A stretch of 64,000 nucleotides of DNA from Kribbella amoyensis (GTDB taxonomy: Bacteria; Actinomycetota; Actinomycetes; Propionibacteriales; Kribbellaceae): positions 1,860,001-1,924,000 of the forward strand of contig NZ_VIVK01000001.1 of assembly GCF_007828865.1 (NCBI RefSeq), in the 5' to 3' direction. Each line of letters starts with the position of its first letter. Position 1 is the first letter of the stretch. Both the position numbers and the translations under genes were made by a program. Under the pieces are notes generated by a model, which made no database searches, was not told the origin of the DNA, and saw nothing but the letters and a program-made list of their open reading frames with translations. This document shows, piece by piece, positions 7,985 through 18,704 of this stretch.

Positions 7985-9118
7985 ATGGCCGGCGATCTCG
8001 TCCTCTCCGGTGTCAGCAAACGGTTCGGGGCCTTCACCGCCGTGCACGAGCTCGACCTGACCGTTCCCGAGGGCGCGTTCTTCGCCCTGCTCGGCCCGTC
8101 CGGCTGCGGCAAGACCACCACGTTGCGGATGATCGCCGGACTGGAGGACCCGAGCGCCGGCAAGGTGGCTCTCGGCACCCAGGACATCACCGAGCTCCGG
8201 CCGTACCAGCGTCCGGTGAACACGGTCTTCCAGAACTACGCGTTGTTCCCGCACCTGGACATCTACGAGAACGTCGCCTTCGGACTGCGCCGCCGCGGCG
8301 TCAAGGAGATCCGCCCCCAGGTCGAGGAGATGCTCGAACTGGTCGAGCTCGGCAGCTTCGGCAAGCGCAAGCCGGCCCAGTTGTCCGGTGGCCAGCAGCA
8401 ACGGGTCGCGCTGGCCCGGGCGCTGATCAACCGGCCGCAGGTGCTGTTGCTGGACGAGCCGCTCGGCGCCCTGGACCTCAAGCTGCGTCGGCAGATGCAG
8501 ATCGAGCTGAAACGGATCCAGACCGAGGTCGGCATCACCTTCGTGCACGTCACGCACGACCAGGAAGAGGCCATGACGATGGCCGACACGATCGCGGTGA
8601 TGAACGCCGGCGTGGTCGAGCAGCGCGGCGGTCCGGCCGACCTGTACGACCTGCCCGCGACGACGTTCGTGGCGAACTTCCTCGGCCAGTCGAACCTGGT
8701 CGCCGGCACCGTGCTGGAGCGGTCCGGATCCGACCAGGTGATCGAGGTGCACGGCAGCAAGCAGGTGGTCCCGGCCGGTCGGTCGCGGGTGACCGACGGC
8801 GAGGTCTGGGTCGGGATCCGGCCGGAGAAGGTGTTCCTGGCCCGCCCCGGCACCGAAGCCGATGCCAATGGCAACGAACTGCGGGGCGGCGTGGTCACCG
8901 ACGTGAGCTACTGCGGCGTGAGTACGCAGTACCTGGCCCGGATGCCGTGGGGGCAGGAGCTGACCGTGTTCGAGCAGAACACCGGCGCGCGGGACACGTT
9001 CGCGGTCGGCGACCCGGTCGACCTGCACTGGAACCCGTCGCACACGTTCGTCCTGGACGCGGGGCAGGACGCGCACGCCGGGGTCGAGGATCTGGTCGAC
9101 GAGATCGTGGAGAGCTGA
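7985..9118 (+). CDS. potA: Polyamine ABC transporter ATP-binding protein (PotA-like)
   Basis: 377 residues, ATG at 7985 five bases after potD. Walker [10 protein letters not shown] (about residue 40), Q-loop [14 protein letters not shown], signature LSGGQQQR (about residue 137), Walker [12 protein letters not shown] and H-loop [12 protein letters not shown] are all intact. The C-terminal ~120 residues form the TOBE/OB domain typical of the MalK/PotA family ([14 protein letters not shown]). It powers the importer formed with the two permeases that follow. Its TGA overlaps the next ATG. Confidence 0.93.
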   Translation: MAGDLVLSGVSKRFGAFTAVHELDLTVPEGAFFALLGPSGCGKTTTLRMIAGLEDPSAGKVALGTQDITELRPYQRPVNTVFQNYALFPHLDIYENVAFGLRRRGVKEIRPQVEEMLELVELGSFGKRKPAQLSGGQQQRVALARALINRPQVLLLDEPLGALDLKLRRQMQIELKRIQTEVGITFVHVTHDQEEAMTMADTIAVMNAGVVEQRGGPADLYDLPATTFVANFLGQSNLVAGTVLERSGSDQVIEVHGSKQVVPAGRSRVTDGEVWVGIRPEKVFLARPGTEADANGNELRGGVVTDVSYCGVSTQYLARMPWGQELTVFEQNTGARDTFAVGDPVDLHWNPSHTFVLDAGQDAHAGVEDLVDEIVES

Positions 9119-10014
9119 TGACCGCGCTCAGCCAGCTCGGTGGGGGCGAGCAGGCCGCGGTCACCGAGAAGTCCGGGCGGCGGTTCACGGCGTACCTGTT
9201 GCTGCTCCCGGGCGCGCTCTGGCTGATCCTGTTCTTCGTCGTTCCCCTGGTGTCGCTGCTGAGCGCGAGCCTGTACGACCCCAACGGCTCGGTCGAGACC
9301 GGGTACTCGGTGACCGGGCACTGGCAGAACTACACCGAGGCGCTGAAGGACTACGCGACCCCGTTCGGCCGGTCGTTCCTCTACGCGCTGGTGACGACGG
9401 CGTTCTGCCTGCTGCTCGGGTACCCGCTGGCGTACGCGATCGCGTTCAAGTCCGGCCGGTGGAAGAACCTGATGCTGGCGCTGGTGATCGCGCCGTTCTT
9501 CACCAGCTTCCTGATCCGCACGCTGTCGTGGAAGCTGCTGCTCGGCGACGACGGGGTCGTCGTGGACACGCTGAAATGGCTGCACATCCTCGGCCCGGAC
9601 GGGCGGTTGCTGGCCACCACGACCGCGGTCGTCACCGGTCTGACGTACAACTTCCTGCCGTTCATGGTGCTGCCGCTCTATGCCAGCCTGGAACGGATCG
9701 ACCCGCGGTTGATCGAGGCGGGCGGTGACCTGTTCGCGGGACCGGTGACGACGTTCCGGACCGTGACGCTGCCGCTCTCGATGCCGGGCGTCGTCGCGGG
9801 CACGCTGCTCACCTTCATCCCGGCGGCCGGCGACTACATCAACGCCCAGCTGCTCGGGACACCACGGCAACGGATGATCGGCAACGACATCCAGCAACTG
9901 TTCGCGGCCGGGGCGTACCCGACCGCGGCCGCGTTGTCGGTCACGCTGATGGCCGCGATCGTCGTGCTGGTGCTGTTCTACGTCCGCCGGGCCGGGACGG
10001 AGGACCTGGTATGA
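9118..10014 (+). CDS. potB: Polyamine ABC transporter permease (PotB-like)
   Basis: 298 residues. The ATG at 9118 overlaps the potA stop (TGATG). About six transmembrane segments, beginning YLLLLPGALWLILFFVVPLVSLL at residues ~24-46. The cytoplasmic EAA loop is visible as LIEAGGDLFAGPVTTFRTVTLPLSMPG near residue 200, the contact site for PotA. First of two membrane subunits; stop overlaps the next start (ATGA), so stoichiometric coupled translation is likely. Confidence 0.92.
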   Translation: MTALSQLGGGEQAAVTEKSGRRFTAYLLLLPGALWLILFFVVPLVSLLSASLYDPNGSVETGYSVTGHWQNYTEALKDYATPFGRSFLYALVTTAFCLLLGYPLAYAIAFKSGRWKNLMLALVIAPFFTSFLIRTLSWKLLLGDDGVVVDTLKWLHILGPDGRLLATTTAVVTGLTYNFLPFMVLPLYASLERIDPRLIEAGGDLFAGPVTTFRTVTLPLSMPGVVAGTLLTFIPAAGDYINAQLLGTPRQRMIGNDIQQLFAAGAYPTAAALSVTLMAAIVVLVLFYVRRAGTEDLV

Positions 10015-10811
10015 CCCGGGCCGGGCGGTGGATCGGGCGGCACTTGGTGCTCTTCGTCGGGCTCCTGGTGCTGCTCTACCTGTTCACGCCGATCTTCGTC
10101 GTCGTGCTGATGTCGTTCAACGACCCGAAGAGCCGGCTCGCGTACCAGTTCGACGGGTTCACGCTGGACAACTGGCTGAACCCCTGCCAGCCGTACGGGC
10201 TCTGCGACGCCGTCTCCACCAGCCTGCGGATCGGCTTCCTCGCCACCGTGATCGCGACCGCGCTCGGCACCCTGATGGCGTTCGCGATGGTCCGGCACCG
10301 GTACCGCGGCCGGCAGGCGACCAACCTGTTCATCTTCCTGCCGATGGCCTCGCCGGAGATCGTGCTCGGCTCGTCACTGCTGGCGTTGTTCGTCTCGGCC
10401 GGTTTCGGCGGCGTGCTCGGGTTCTGGACGATCCTGATCGCGCACGTGATGTTCTGCCTGTCCTTCGTCGTGGTCACCGTGAAGGCGCGGCTGACCGGGA
10501 TGGACACCCGGATGGAGGAGGCGGCGATGGACCTGTACGCGAACGAGTGGCAGACGTTCTGGCGGATCACCTTCCCGTTGGTCTTCCCGGGCATCCTGGC
10601 CGCCGCGCTGCTCAGCTTCTCGCTGTCCTTCGACGACTTCATCATCACGAACCTGAACGCCGGCCGGACGGTGACGTTCCCGATGTTCGTCTGGGGGTCG
10701 GCGCAGCGCGACATCCCGCCGCAGATCAACGTGGTCGGGACGGCGATGTTCCTGCTGGCCGTGCTGCTGGTCCTCGGCGGCGAACTCGCCCGGCGCCGGC
10801 GGGCCCGGTGA
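10011..10811 (+). CDS. potC: Polyamine ABC transporter permease (PotC-like)
   Basis: 266 residues, ATG at 10011 overlapping the potB stop. Six hydrophobic segments are visible, the first HLVLFVGLLVLLYLFTPIFV, and the EAA loop is MEEAAMDLYANEWQTFWRITFPLVFPG near residue 165. The SFDDFIITNLNAG segment near the end is highly characteristic of PotC. The last codons overlap the GTG of the downstream FAD oxidase (GTGA). Confidence 0.92.
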   Translation: MTRAGRWIGRHLVLFVGLLVLLYLFTPIFVVVLMSFNDPKSRLAYQFDGFTLDNWLNPCQPYGLCDAVSTSLRIGFLATVIATALGTLMAFAMVRHRYRGRQATNLFIFLPMASPEIVLGSSLLALFVSAGFGGVLGFWTILIAHVMFCLSFVVVTVKARLTGMDTRMEEAAMDLYANEWQTFWRITFPLVFPGILAAALLSFSLSFDDFIITNLNAGRTVTFPMFVWGSAQRDIPPQINVVGTAMFLLAVLLVLGGELARRRRAR

Positions 10812-12208
10812 CCGACCGGATCAGCCGGGCCCTGGCCGACGCCGAGCCCGTGGTCTTCTGGCTCGACGACCCAGCGGCTCCTGACCCGGAACCACCGGTG
10901 ACCGGATCGCTCCGGACCGACCTGGCGATCGTCGGCGGCGGCTACACGGGGCTGTGGACGGCACTGCTGGCGAAGGAGCGGTACCCCGAGCTCGACGTGG
11001 TCCTGCTGGAGGCGAACACCTGTGGCTGGGCGGCGAGCGGCCGGAACGGCGGATTCTGCGACGCCAGCCTGACCCACGGGTTCGCGAACGGCCTGGCCCG
11101 CTGGCCCGACGAACTCGCCGACCTCGACCGCCTCGGCCGGGCGAACCACGCCGCGATCGCCGCCACGGTGACCCGGCTCGGGATCGACTGCGGCTGGGAA
11201 CCGACCGGCGAACTCACCGTCGCGACCGCGCCGCACCACCTGGCCGAGCTGGCCGAGGAGGTCGACGAACGCCGCGCCTTCGGCCACGACGTCACCCTGC
11301 TCGACGGCCCCGCGATCCAGGCCGAGGTCGGATCCCCCACGTACCTCGGCGCGCTCTCCGACCCGACCGGTACCGCGTTGGTCGAGCCGGCCCGCCTCGC
11401 CTGGGGACTACGCCGCGCCTGCCTCGAGGCCGGGGTCCGGATCCACGAGGGGACGCGCGTCCTCGGGGTCCGCCGGGACGGTGCGGCGAGGTTGTTGCGT
11501 ACGGCAACGGGGTCGGTCCGGGCCCAGCGGGTCGCGTTGGCGACGAACGCGTTCCCGTCGCTGGTCCGGCGGCTGCGCCGGTACACGGTCCCGGTGTACG
11601 ACCTCGTCCTGATGACCGAGCCGCTCTCGCCCGACCAGCTGGCCGCGATCGGCTGGAAGGGCCGGCAGGGGATCGGCGACGCGTCGAACTTCTTCCACTA
11701 CTACCGGCTGACCAGGGACCAGCGGATCCTCTGGGGCGGGTACACGCCGTTGTACTCCTTCGGCAGCCGGATCCACCCCGACCTCGAACAGCGGGCCGCG
11801 ATCCACCGGATGCTGGCCGAGCACTTCTTCACCACGTTCCCGCAGCTCGACGGACTGCGGTTCACGCACAAGTGGGGCGGCGTGATCGACACAAGTACCC
11901 GGTTCTGCGCCTTCTTCGGGACCGCCTCGGCCGGGCGGATCGGGTACGCCCTCGGGTACACCGGGCTCGGCGTCGGTGCGACCCGGTTCGGCGCCGAGGT
12001 GATGCTCGACCTGCTGTACGACGAGGCGACCGAACGCACCCGGCTCCGCCTCGTCCGGGAACGCCCGCTGCCGTTCCCACCGGAACCGTTGCGGTCCGCG
12101 GGGATCCAGCTCACCCGGTACTCGATGCGGCACGCGGACACGCACGGAGGTCGCCGCAATCTGTGGCTGCGGACCCTCGACCGGTTCGGTCTCGGGTTCG
12201 ACTTCTGA
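10808..12208 (+). CDS. FAD-dependent amine oxidase, gamma-glutamylputrescine oxidase-like (copy 2)
   Basis: 466 residues from a GTG at 10808 nested in the potC stop. Same architecture as the oxidase at 4777-6144: a lead-in VFWLDDP, FAD motif IVGGGYTGLWTALLAKE at ~residue 40, CGWAASGRNGGFCDASLTHG at ~75, and YALGYTGLGVGATRFGAEV near residue 385. It belongs to the DAO/PuuB family that oxidises amines of polyamine catabolism to aldehydes. Being the fifth gene of the importer operon, it should act on the imported amine. Two divergently transcribed oxidases flanking one importer suggest different substrates or steps. Confidence 0.85.
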   Translation: MTDRISRALADAEPVVFWLDDPAAPDPEPPVTGSLRTDLAIVGGGYTGLWTALLAKERYPELDVVLLEANTCGWAASGRNGGFCDASLTHGFANGLARWPDELADLDRLGRANHAAIAATVTRLGIDCGWEPTGELTVATAPHHLAELAEEVDERRAFGHDVTLLDGPAIQAEVGSPTYLGALSDPTGTALVEPARLAWGLRRACLEAGVRIHEGTRVLGVRRDGAARLLRTATGSVRAQRVALATNAFPSLVRRLRRYTVPVYDLVLMTEPLSPDQLAAIGWKGRQGIGDASNFFHYYRLTRDQRILWGGYTPLYSFGSRIHPDLEQRAAIHRMLAEHFFTTFPQLDGLRFTHKWGGVIDTSTRFCAFFGTASAGRIGYALGYTGLGVGATRFGAEVMLDLLYDEATERTRLRLVRERPLPFPPEPLRSAGIQLTRYSMRHADTHGGRRNLWLRTLDRFGLGFDF

Positions 12209-12211
12209 AGC

Positions 12212-13600
12212 TCAGAGCAGCGTCTCGGCCTCGGTCAGCACGCTGCGGAGGATCTGCTCCATCTCGTCGAAGTGCTCCTGGTCGCAGATCAGCGGCGGCG
12301 AGAGCTGGATCACGGGGTCGCCGCGGTCGTCGGCGCGGCAGTACAGGCCGGCCTCGAAGAGCGCCTTGGACAGGAAGCCGCGGAGCAGCCGCTCGGACTC
12401 CTCGTCGTCGAACGTCTCCTTGGTCGCCTTGTCCTTCACCAGTTCGATCCCGTAGAAGTACCCGGCGCCGCGGACGTCCCCGACCAAGGGCAGATCGAGC
12501 AGCTTCTCGAGCGTCGCCCGGAAAGACCCCTCCCGGCTCCGGACGTGCTCGGTGATGCTTTCGCGCTCGAAAATGTCCAGATTGGTCAGGGCGACCGCGG
12601 CGGACACGGGGTGGCCACCGAACGTGTAGCCATGGGCGAACGACGTGCTGCCGTGCAGGTACGGCTCCATCAACCGCTCGGACGCGATCATCGCGCCGAG
12701 CGGGGCATAGCCGGAGGTGAGACCTTTGGCGCAGGTGATGATGTCGGGCTGGTAGCCGTACCGCTGCGCGCCGAACAGGTGACCGAGCCGGCCGAACGCG
12801 CAGATCACCTCGTCGCTGACCAGCAGCACGTCGTAGGTGTCGCAGATCTCGCGGACCCGGTCGAAGTACCCGGGCGGCGGCGGGAAGCAGCCGCCCGCGT
12901 TCTGCACCGGCTCGAGGAAGACGGCGGCGACGGTGTCGGCGCCCTCGTTCTCGATCGCGACCGCGATCTGGTCGGCGGCCCAGCGGCCGAACGCGGCCAG
13001 GTCGTCACCGTGCTCGGGTGCGCGATAGAAGTTCGTGTTCGGGACCCGGAACGTACTCGGCACCAGCGGTTCGAACGGCGCCTTGAGCTCCGGCAGCCCG
13101 GTGATCGACAGCGCGCCCTGGGTGGTCCCGTGGTACGCGATCGCGCGGCTGATCACCTTGTGCTTACCGGGCTTCCCGGTCAGCTTGAAGTACTGCTTGG
13201 CCAGCTTCCAGGCGGACTCGACCGCCTCGCCGCCGCCGCTGGTGAAGAAGACCCGGTTCAGGTCGCCCGGTGCGTACCCGGCGACCCGCTCGGCCAGCTC
13301 GATCGATTTCGGGTGCGCGTACGACCAGAGCGGGAAGAACGCCAGCTCCGCGGCCTGTTTGGCGGCCGCCTCGGCGAGCTCGGTGCGACCGTGGCCGAGC
13401 TGGCTGACGAACAACCCGGCCAGCCCGTCCAGGTACCGGCGGCCCTTGGCGTCGTAGATGTAGGCGCCGTCGCCGCGCACGATCACCGGGACGTCGGCGG
13501 TGGCGTAGCTCGACATCCGGGTGAAGTGCATCCACAGGTGGTCGCGGGCCGACGCCTGCAGCCGGTCGTACCCGGCGGCGTCGAAAGTTTCGGACGGCAT
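12212..13600 (-). CDS. Class III aminotransferase, putrescine/polyamine:pyruvate type
   Basis: 462 residues, ATG at 13600, full length for the family. Fold-type I PLP features: FVSQLGHGR early, TSGGGEAVESAWKLAKQYF around residue 120, LLVSDEVICAFGRLG with the PLP-ring Asp near residue 267, and the Schiff-base lysine K292 in ITCAKGLTSGYAPLGAMI. The overall pattern matches omega-amino acid/putrescine:pyruvate aminotransferases (SpuC/YgjG-like). It would convert putrescine to 4-aminobutanal, feeding the dehydrogenase at 13789. Convergent with the importer operon, divergent from the dehydrogenase. Confidence 0.85.
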   Translation of the reverse strand: MPSETFDAAGYDRLQASARDHLWMHFTRMSSYATADVPVIVRGDGAYIYDAKGRRYLDGLAGLFVSQLGHGRTELAEAAAKQAAELAFFPLWSYAHPKSIELAERVAGYAPGDLNRVFFTSGGGEAVESAWKLAKQYFKLTGKPGKHKVISRAIAYHGTTQGALSITGLPELKAPFEPLVPSTFRVPNTNFYRAPEHGDDLAAFGRWAADQIAVAIENEGADTVAAVFLEPVQNAGGCFPPPPGYFDRVREICDTYDVLLVSDEVICAFGRLGHLFGAQRYGYQPDIITCAKGLTSGYAPLGAMIASERLMEPYLHGSTSFAHGYTFGGHPVSAAVALTNLDIFERESITEHVRSREGSFRATLEKLLDLPLVGDVRGAGYFYGIELVKDKATKETFDDEESERLLRGFLSKALFEAGLYCRADDRGDPVIQLSPPLICDQEHFDEMEQILRSVLTEAETLL

Positions 13601-13788
13601 GATCGATTCCTCGTCTCCAGCAGGCCGATGGTCGCCATCCTGCCCGCCGCAACGGCAGCTGGCAAGGGATTTCGTGCTCCCCTGGCCGAATCGGGGAGTG
13701 AATCGGTCGTCAAAGTGGGCGAGACCCTATCGATTCCGTCGTCACACCGACTAAGCTCCGGAGCAACCGAGCGGACAAGGGACCTGCC

Positions 13789-15222
<1,434 letters not shown>

Positions 15223-15234
15223 GGCTTCGAGGTA

Positions 15235-17298
15235 CTAGAGGGCCAGCTCCGGCTGGAGCGACTTGGCAACCCAGACGCGTTGCTTGCGGGCCGCCAGGGT
15301 GGAGGCGAGCAGGGCGACGACCAGCCAGGCCGCGAGGACGAGCAGGTCGCGGCCGAGCGAGAGCCCGGGTCCGCCGTACATCAGGTGCCGGACGCCGTCG
15401 ATCGCGTAGCTCATCGGCAGCACGTGGTGGAAGAAGTACAACGGGGCCGGGATCGTCTGCCACGGGAAGGTCCCGCCCGCGCTGACCAGCTGGATCACCA
15501 TCAGCACCAGGCCGAGGAACTTACCGATCGCGCCGAACCACGCGGACAGCGCGTGCAGGATCGCGACGAACGTGAGCGACGTGAAGATCAGGAAGCCGAC
15601 CGTGAACCACGGGTGCGCGACCTCGATCCCGAGTCCGAGGGCAACCGCGGTGAACACCAGCGTCGCCTGGATCGCGCCGAACACCGCCGGCGGGAGCCAG
15701 CCACCCAGGGCGACGCGCAACGGCGACTGCAGCGCCGCGAGGCCCCGCGGGGACAACGGCCGGACCAGCAGGAACAGGACGTACGCCCCGATCCAGCAGG
15801 ACAGGCTGAGGAAGAACGGTGCCAGCCCAGCGCCGTAGCTGTCGGCCGTCGCCTGCGACGTGTTCTGCAGGCCGACCGGCGCACCGAGGGTCTCCGCGAC
15901 CGCCTTGCGGGACTCGGGGGACGGATCCGGGATCTGCTTGGCGCCGTTCGTCAGCGCGGTGTTGAGCTCGGTCGCACCGGTCTTCAGCTTGCCGACGCCG
16001 GTGGCCAGACTGTTCACCCCGGTGACCAGCTGACCCTGACCGGTGACGGCCTGCTTCTCGCCCGCGGCCAACTGCGCGGCCCCGGTCTGCAGGGTGCCGA
16101 TGCCGGTCTTCAGCTGCGTGGCCCCGGTGTTCAGCTTGGTCGCCCCGGCGGCGGCGCTGTTGATCCCGGAGGTCAACGCGGGCGTCGCGTTCGCCAACGT
16201 GGCCGCGCCGTTCGAGACCTGGCGCGCTCCGGTGGCGAGCTGGTTGAGCTGCTTCGAGGCCGTCTGGATCTTGGTGTTCGCGGTGACCACGGGCGCGCGC
16301 AGCTTGGCGGTCTCGGCGAGCACCTGGTTGATCTGCGCCTGGGTGAACCCGCGCTGCCGCAGCCGTTCGGCCAGCCCGGCGTCGAGTGTGGTCAGGTCGG
16401 TCAGCAACGTACTGGACGCGGTCGCCACCTGGCGGCCGACACCGGCGACCCGCTCGTTGCCGTCAGCAACCTTGTCGGCGCCGTCGGCGAGCGACCTGGT
16501 CTGCGCGGGCAGGCCGGCGGTCTTCGTCTTCAGCGTCCCCAGCCCGGTGTTCAGCTGGCCGGCGCCGGTGGCGAGCTGGTTCGCGCCCTTGCCGGCTTCG
16601 GTGAGCCCGGTGGACAGCTTGGTGGCGCCGCTCGACAGTTGCTTCTGCGCGGTGTTCAGCTGGTTCGCACCGGTCTGCACCTGGCCCACTCCGGTCGCGG
16701 CCGAGGTCAGTCCGCTCTGCAGCTGCCCGGCCCCGGTCGCCGCCTTGCTGACCTGGCCGTGGATCGTGCTGAACCCGGCCAGCAGCTTGCTCGCCGCGGT
16801 CTCGCTGACCTGCGCGGCCACCGACTTGGTGACCTGGGCGACGACCTGGTTCGCGATCGTGTGCGCGAGATAGTTGTTCGCGTCGTTCGTGGTCAGCTCC
16901 AGCGTCGCCTGCCGGGGGTCGAACTCGGCGCTCGACGCGAGGTCCGCGGAGAACGTCCTCGGCAGGATCAGCGCGAACTCGTACCGTCCGTCGGAGACGC
17001 CCGCGTCGGCCTCGGTCCGGTCCACCCGGTGCCAGTCGAAGCTCTTCGACGCGACCAGCTCGTCGGCGACCTGCGGACCCACGGACAGCTTCTCGCCGGT
17101 CGACAGCGTCGTGCCCTGGTCCTCGACCACGACCGCCGTCGGGACCTGGCCGAGCCGCCCGTACGGATCGTGGTTCGCGTACAGGTAGAGCCCGCCGTAC
17201 AACATCGGGACGCAGAGCAGCGCGACCACCGCGAGTCGCGGCAGGCGGCCCGCGGTCAGCCGGCGCAGTTCGCTCAGCGCCATCCGGATGGCGGTCAT
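15235..17298 (-). CDS. YhgE/Pip family ABC-2-type membrane protein
   Basis: 687 residues. One N-terminal membrane segment (LAVVALLCVPMLYGGLYLYANH, residues ~22-43), a long extracytoplasmic part of about 440 residues rich in short repeats of the type G-A-x-Q-L-x-T-G, and about five C-terminal membrane segments. This is the architecture of the phage-infection-protein/YhgE family, distant relatives of ABC-2 permeases; in Gram-positives they are linked to envelope processes and phage adsorption, but the substrate is unknown. The ATG overlaps the stop of the ABC-like gene upstream (ATGA), so both are one operon, controlled by the TetR at 18099. Confidence 0.85.
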   Translation of the reverse strand: MTAIRMALSELRRLTAGRLPRLAVVALLCVPMLYGGLYLYANHDPYGRLGQVPTAVVVEDQGTTLSTGEKLSVGPQVADELVASKSFDWHRVDRTEADAGVSDGRYEFALILPRTFSADLASSAEFDPRQATLELTTNDANNYLAHTIANQVVAQVTKSVAAQVSETAASKLLAGFSTIHGQVSKAATGAGQLQSGLTSAATGVGQVQTGANQLNTAQKQLSSGATKLSTGLTEAGKGANQLATGAGQLNTGLGTLKTKTAGLPAQTRSLADGADKVADGNERVAGVGRQVATASSTLLTDLTTLDAGLAERLRQRGFTQAQINQVLAETAKLRAPVVTANTKIQTASKQLNQLATGARQVSNGAATLANATPALTSGINSAAAGATKLNTGATQLKTGIGTLQTGAAQLAAGEKQAVTGQGQLVTGVNSLATGVGKLKTGATELNTALTNGAKQIPDPSPESRKAVAETLGAPVGLQNTSQATADSYGAGLAPFFLSLSCWIGAYVLFLLVRPLSPRGLAALQSPLRVALGGWLPPAVFGAIQATLVFTAVALGLGIEVAHPWFTVGFLIFTSLTFVAILHALSAWFGAIGKFLGLVLMVIQLVSAGGTFPWQTIPAPLYFFHHVLPMSYAIDGVRHLMYGGPGLSLGRDLLVLAAWLVVALLASTLAARKQRVWVAKSLQPELAL

Positions 17299-18041
17299 GC
17301 TTCGTCCTCGGTCTCGGTCGCTTCTTGGGGTTCAGGGTCAGCGGGGTCGCTGGGCCCGGGCGGATCGACAAGCTCGGGCTCGGGTGGATCGATGCGCTCG
17401 GGGTCGGGCTGTTCGATCGCGCCGAGCCGGGCGGCGGGGACGCCGAGCAACCGGGCCGACGCCTCGGCGCAGGTGATGATCACGCCGAAGCCCCGCCCGG
17501 CCAGGTCGCGGCCGAGCTCGTACCAGGTGTGCGGATCGCCACCGAAGCGGTCCGGCATCGTCAGGATCAGCACGCCCACGTCGGGCCGGGTCGCGGTCAG
17601 CTCGGTGAGCAGCCTGGTCCGGACATCCACGGGCAGGTGCTCGAACCGCTTGTCCGCGTGCTCGGCGGCATCGTTCTCCTCGAGCCACGCGAGTACCGCC
17701 TTGCCACCGGCCTTCCGGCCCGCGATCGCGAGCTCCTCGCCCACCACCGACTTCACCGGCAGCGCGTCGTCGGGCTCGGTGATCCCCGGCGCGTCGACCA
17801 CGGCCACCCGCCGGCGCAGTACGGCGTCGTCGGTGGTGCCGTCGAGCCGGACCTCGCCACCGTCCGGGACCAGCCGGCCGGACAGCGCGAGCGCGGCCGC
17901 GACGTGACCAGGGCCCGGGTACCCGGCGAGCAGGAGGAGCTCGTGGGCGTGCAGCGTCACCGACGTCGGGGTCAGCAGCGGTGCGTGCGGACCGTTGACG
18001 CTGATCGCGTACGCCCTGAGCTGCTGGATCGGTGCCGGCAT
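17295..18041 (-). CDS. Degenerate ABC-type ATP-binding domain protein, partner of YhgE
   Basis: 248 residues from the ATG at 18041. The beta-strand pattern of an ABC ATPase domain is recognisable (HELLLLAGYPGPGHVAAALALSG then GGEVRLDG), but the Walker A lysine-serine pair is absent, the LSGGQ signature is replaced by HLPVDVRTRL, and Walker B reads VGVLILTMPD without the catalytic glutamate. The last 40 residues are Pro/Asp/Glu-rich. It therefore probably does not hydrolyse ATP and may be a structural or regulatory partner of the YhgE-like protein, whose start overlaps its stop. Alternative: a decaying ATPase, though the frame is fully intact. Confidence 0.7.
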   Translation of the reverse strand: MPAPIQQLRAYAISVNGPHAPLLTPTSVTLHAHELLLLAGYPGPGHVAAALALSGRLVPDGGEVRLDGTTDDAVLRRRVAVVDAPGITEPDDALPVKSVVGEELAIAGRKAGGKAVLAWLEENDAAEHADKRFEHLPVDVRTRLLTELTATRPDVGVLILTMPDRFGGDPHTWYELGRDLAGRGFGVIITCAEASARLLGVPAARLGAIEQPDPERIDPPEPELVDPPGPSDPADPEPQEATETEDEA

Positions 18042-18057
18042 GGTCGAACCCCGTTTC

Positions 18058-18091
18058 AATACGGTTGTGTATCCAATACAGAACTGTATCC
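18058..18091. promoter_or_regulatory. Tandem 17-bp TetR operator overlapping divergent promoters
   Basis: Two directly adjacent 17-base copies, AATACGGTTGTGTATCC (18058-18074) and AATACAGAACTGTATCC (18075-18091), agree at 13 of 17 positions, sharing AATAC.G...TGTATCC. The second contains the perfect palindrome ATACAGAACTGTAT (18076-18089). The array fills the gap between the ABC-like gene (start 18041) and the TetR gene (start 18099) and covers the TetR -10 region, so it is probably the TetR binding site controlling both directions. Confidence 0.75.
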
Positions 18092-18092
18092 T
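18087..18092 (+). promoter_or_regulatory. Predicted -10 element of a leaderless TetR mRNA
   Basis: TATCCT ends six bases before the ATG at 18099 and no Shine-Dalgarno is present, so transcription should start at or next to the start codon. A weak -35 (TTGTGT) lies 16 bases upstream inside the first operator copy. Confidence 0.5.
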
Positions 18093-18098
18093 ATCGGT

Positions 18099-18704
18099 AT
18101 GGACACGCCCAAGCGACGCCGCTCCGCCACGCGGGCCCGGTTGCTGGAGGGCGCGCTCGAGGTGTTCGCCGAGCGCGGTTTCCACGGTGCCTCGGTGGAG
18201 GACATCTGTGACCGTGCCGGGTTCACCCGCGGCGCGTTCTACTCGAACTTCAGTTCCAAGGACGAGTTGGCGCTGGCGCTCTTCCAGGCAACCACCGACC
18301 GGCTGCTGGAGCAGATCGGCGCGCTGCTGCCCGACCTTGCGAACCAGCCCGGCACCCTGCTCGACGCCGTCCTGGGACTGCTCGACGACGCGGCTCCGGA
18401 TCAGCGGCAGTGGCACCTGATCTCGACCGAGTTCACGCTGCACGCGCTGCGCGACCCGGACGCGGCCGAGGCGCTGGTCCGGCAACGGCGGCTGTTCCGT
18501 GAGCGGCTGACCGAGTTGGTGGAGGAGATCACCAAGACCAGCGGGCTGCGGTTGAGCGTGCCGGCGGAGCAGTTCGTCCGGCTGGTGATCGCGGTGCACG
18601 AGGGCGCCCGGTCGCAGAGCCTGCTGGAGCCGGCCGAGGTCCCGGCGGGATCACTCGAGCACACCTTCCTGCCGATGGTGCTGGCGTCGGTCAGCCGATC
18701 CTGA
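18099..18704 (+). CDS. TetR/AcrR family transcriptional regulator
   Basis: 201 residues from the ATG at 18099. N-terminal TetR domain: ATRARLLEGALEVFAERGFHGASVEDICDRAGFTRGAFYSNFSSKDEL, with the recognition helix in FTRGAFYSNF (the 'YSNF' form is typical). The C-terminal ligand-binding half is unassigned. It is divergent from the ABC-like/YhgE operon and overlaps a tandem operator, so it most likely represses both itself and that operon. The 3' end overlaps the molybdopterin oxidoreductase gene by 14 bases on the other strand. Confidence 0.9.
   Translation: MDTPKRRRSATRARLLEGALEVFAERGFHGASVEDICDRAGFTRGAFYSNFSSKDELALALFQATTDRLLEQIGALLPDLANQPGTLLDAVLGLLDDAAPDQRQWHLISTEFTLHALRDPDAAEALVRQRRLFRERLTELVEEITKTSGLRLSVPAEQFVRLVIAVHEGARSQSLLEPAEVPAGSLEHTFLPMVLASVSRS

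Noticed and set aside
6695..9118. An apparent fusion of an N-terminal Arg/Pro-rich part with PotA in one long frame
   Set aside because: The first 430 codons are potD read in the wrong frame; the real potA starts at 7985 with a normal N-terminus.
13602..13737. Direct repeat ATCGATTCC between aminotransferase and dehydrogenase genes as an operator
   Set aside because: A 9-base word twice in 136 bases is weak evidence and its core is a common palindrome; mentioned only in the gene entry.
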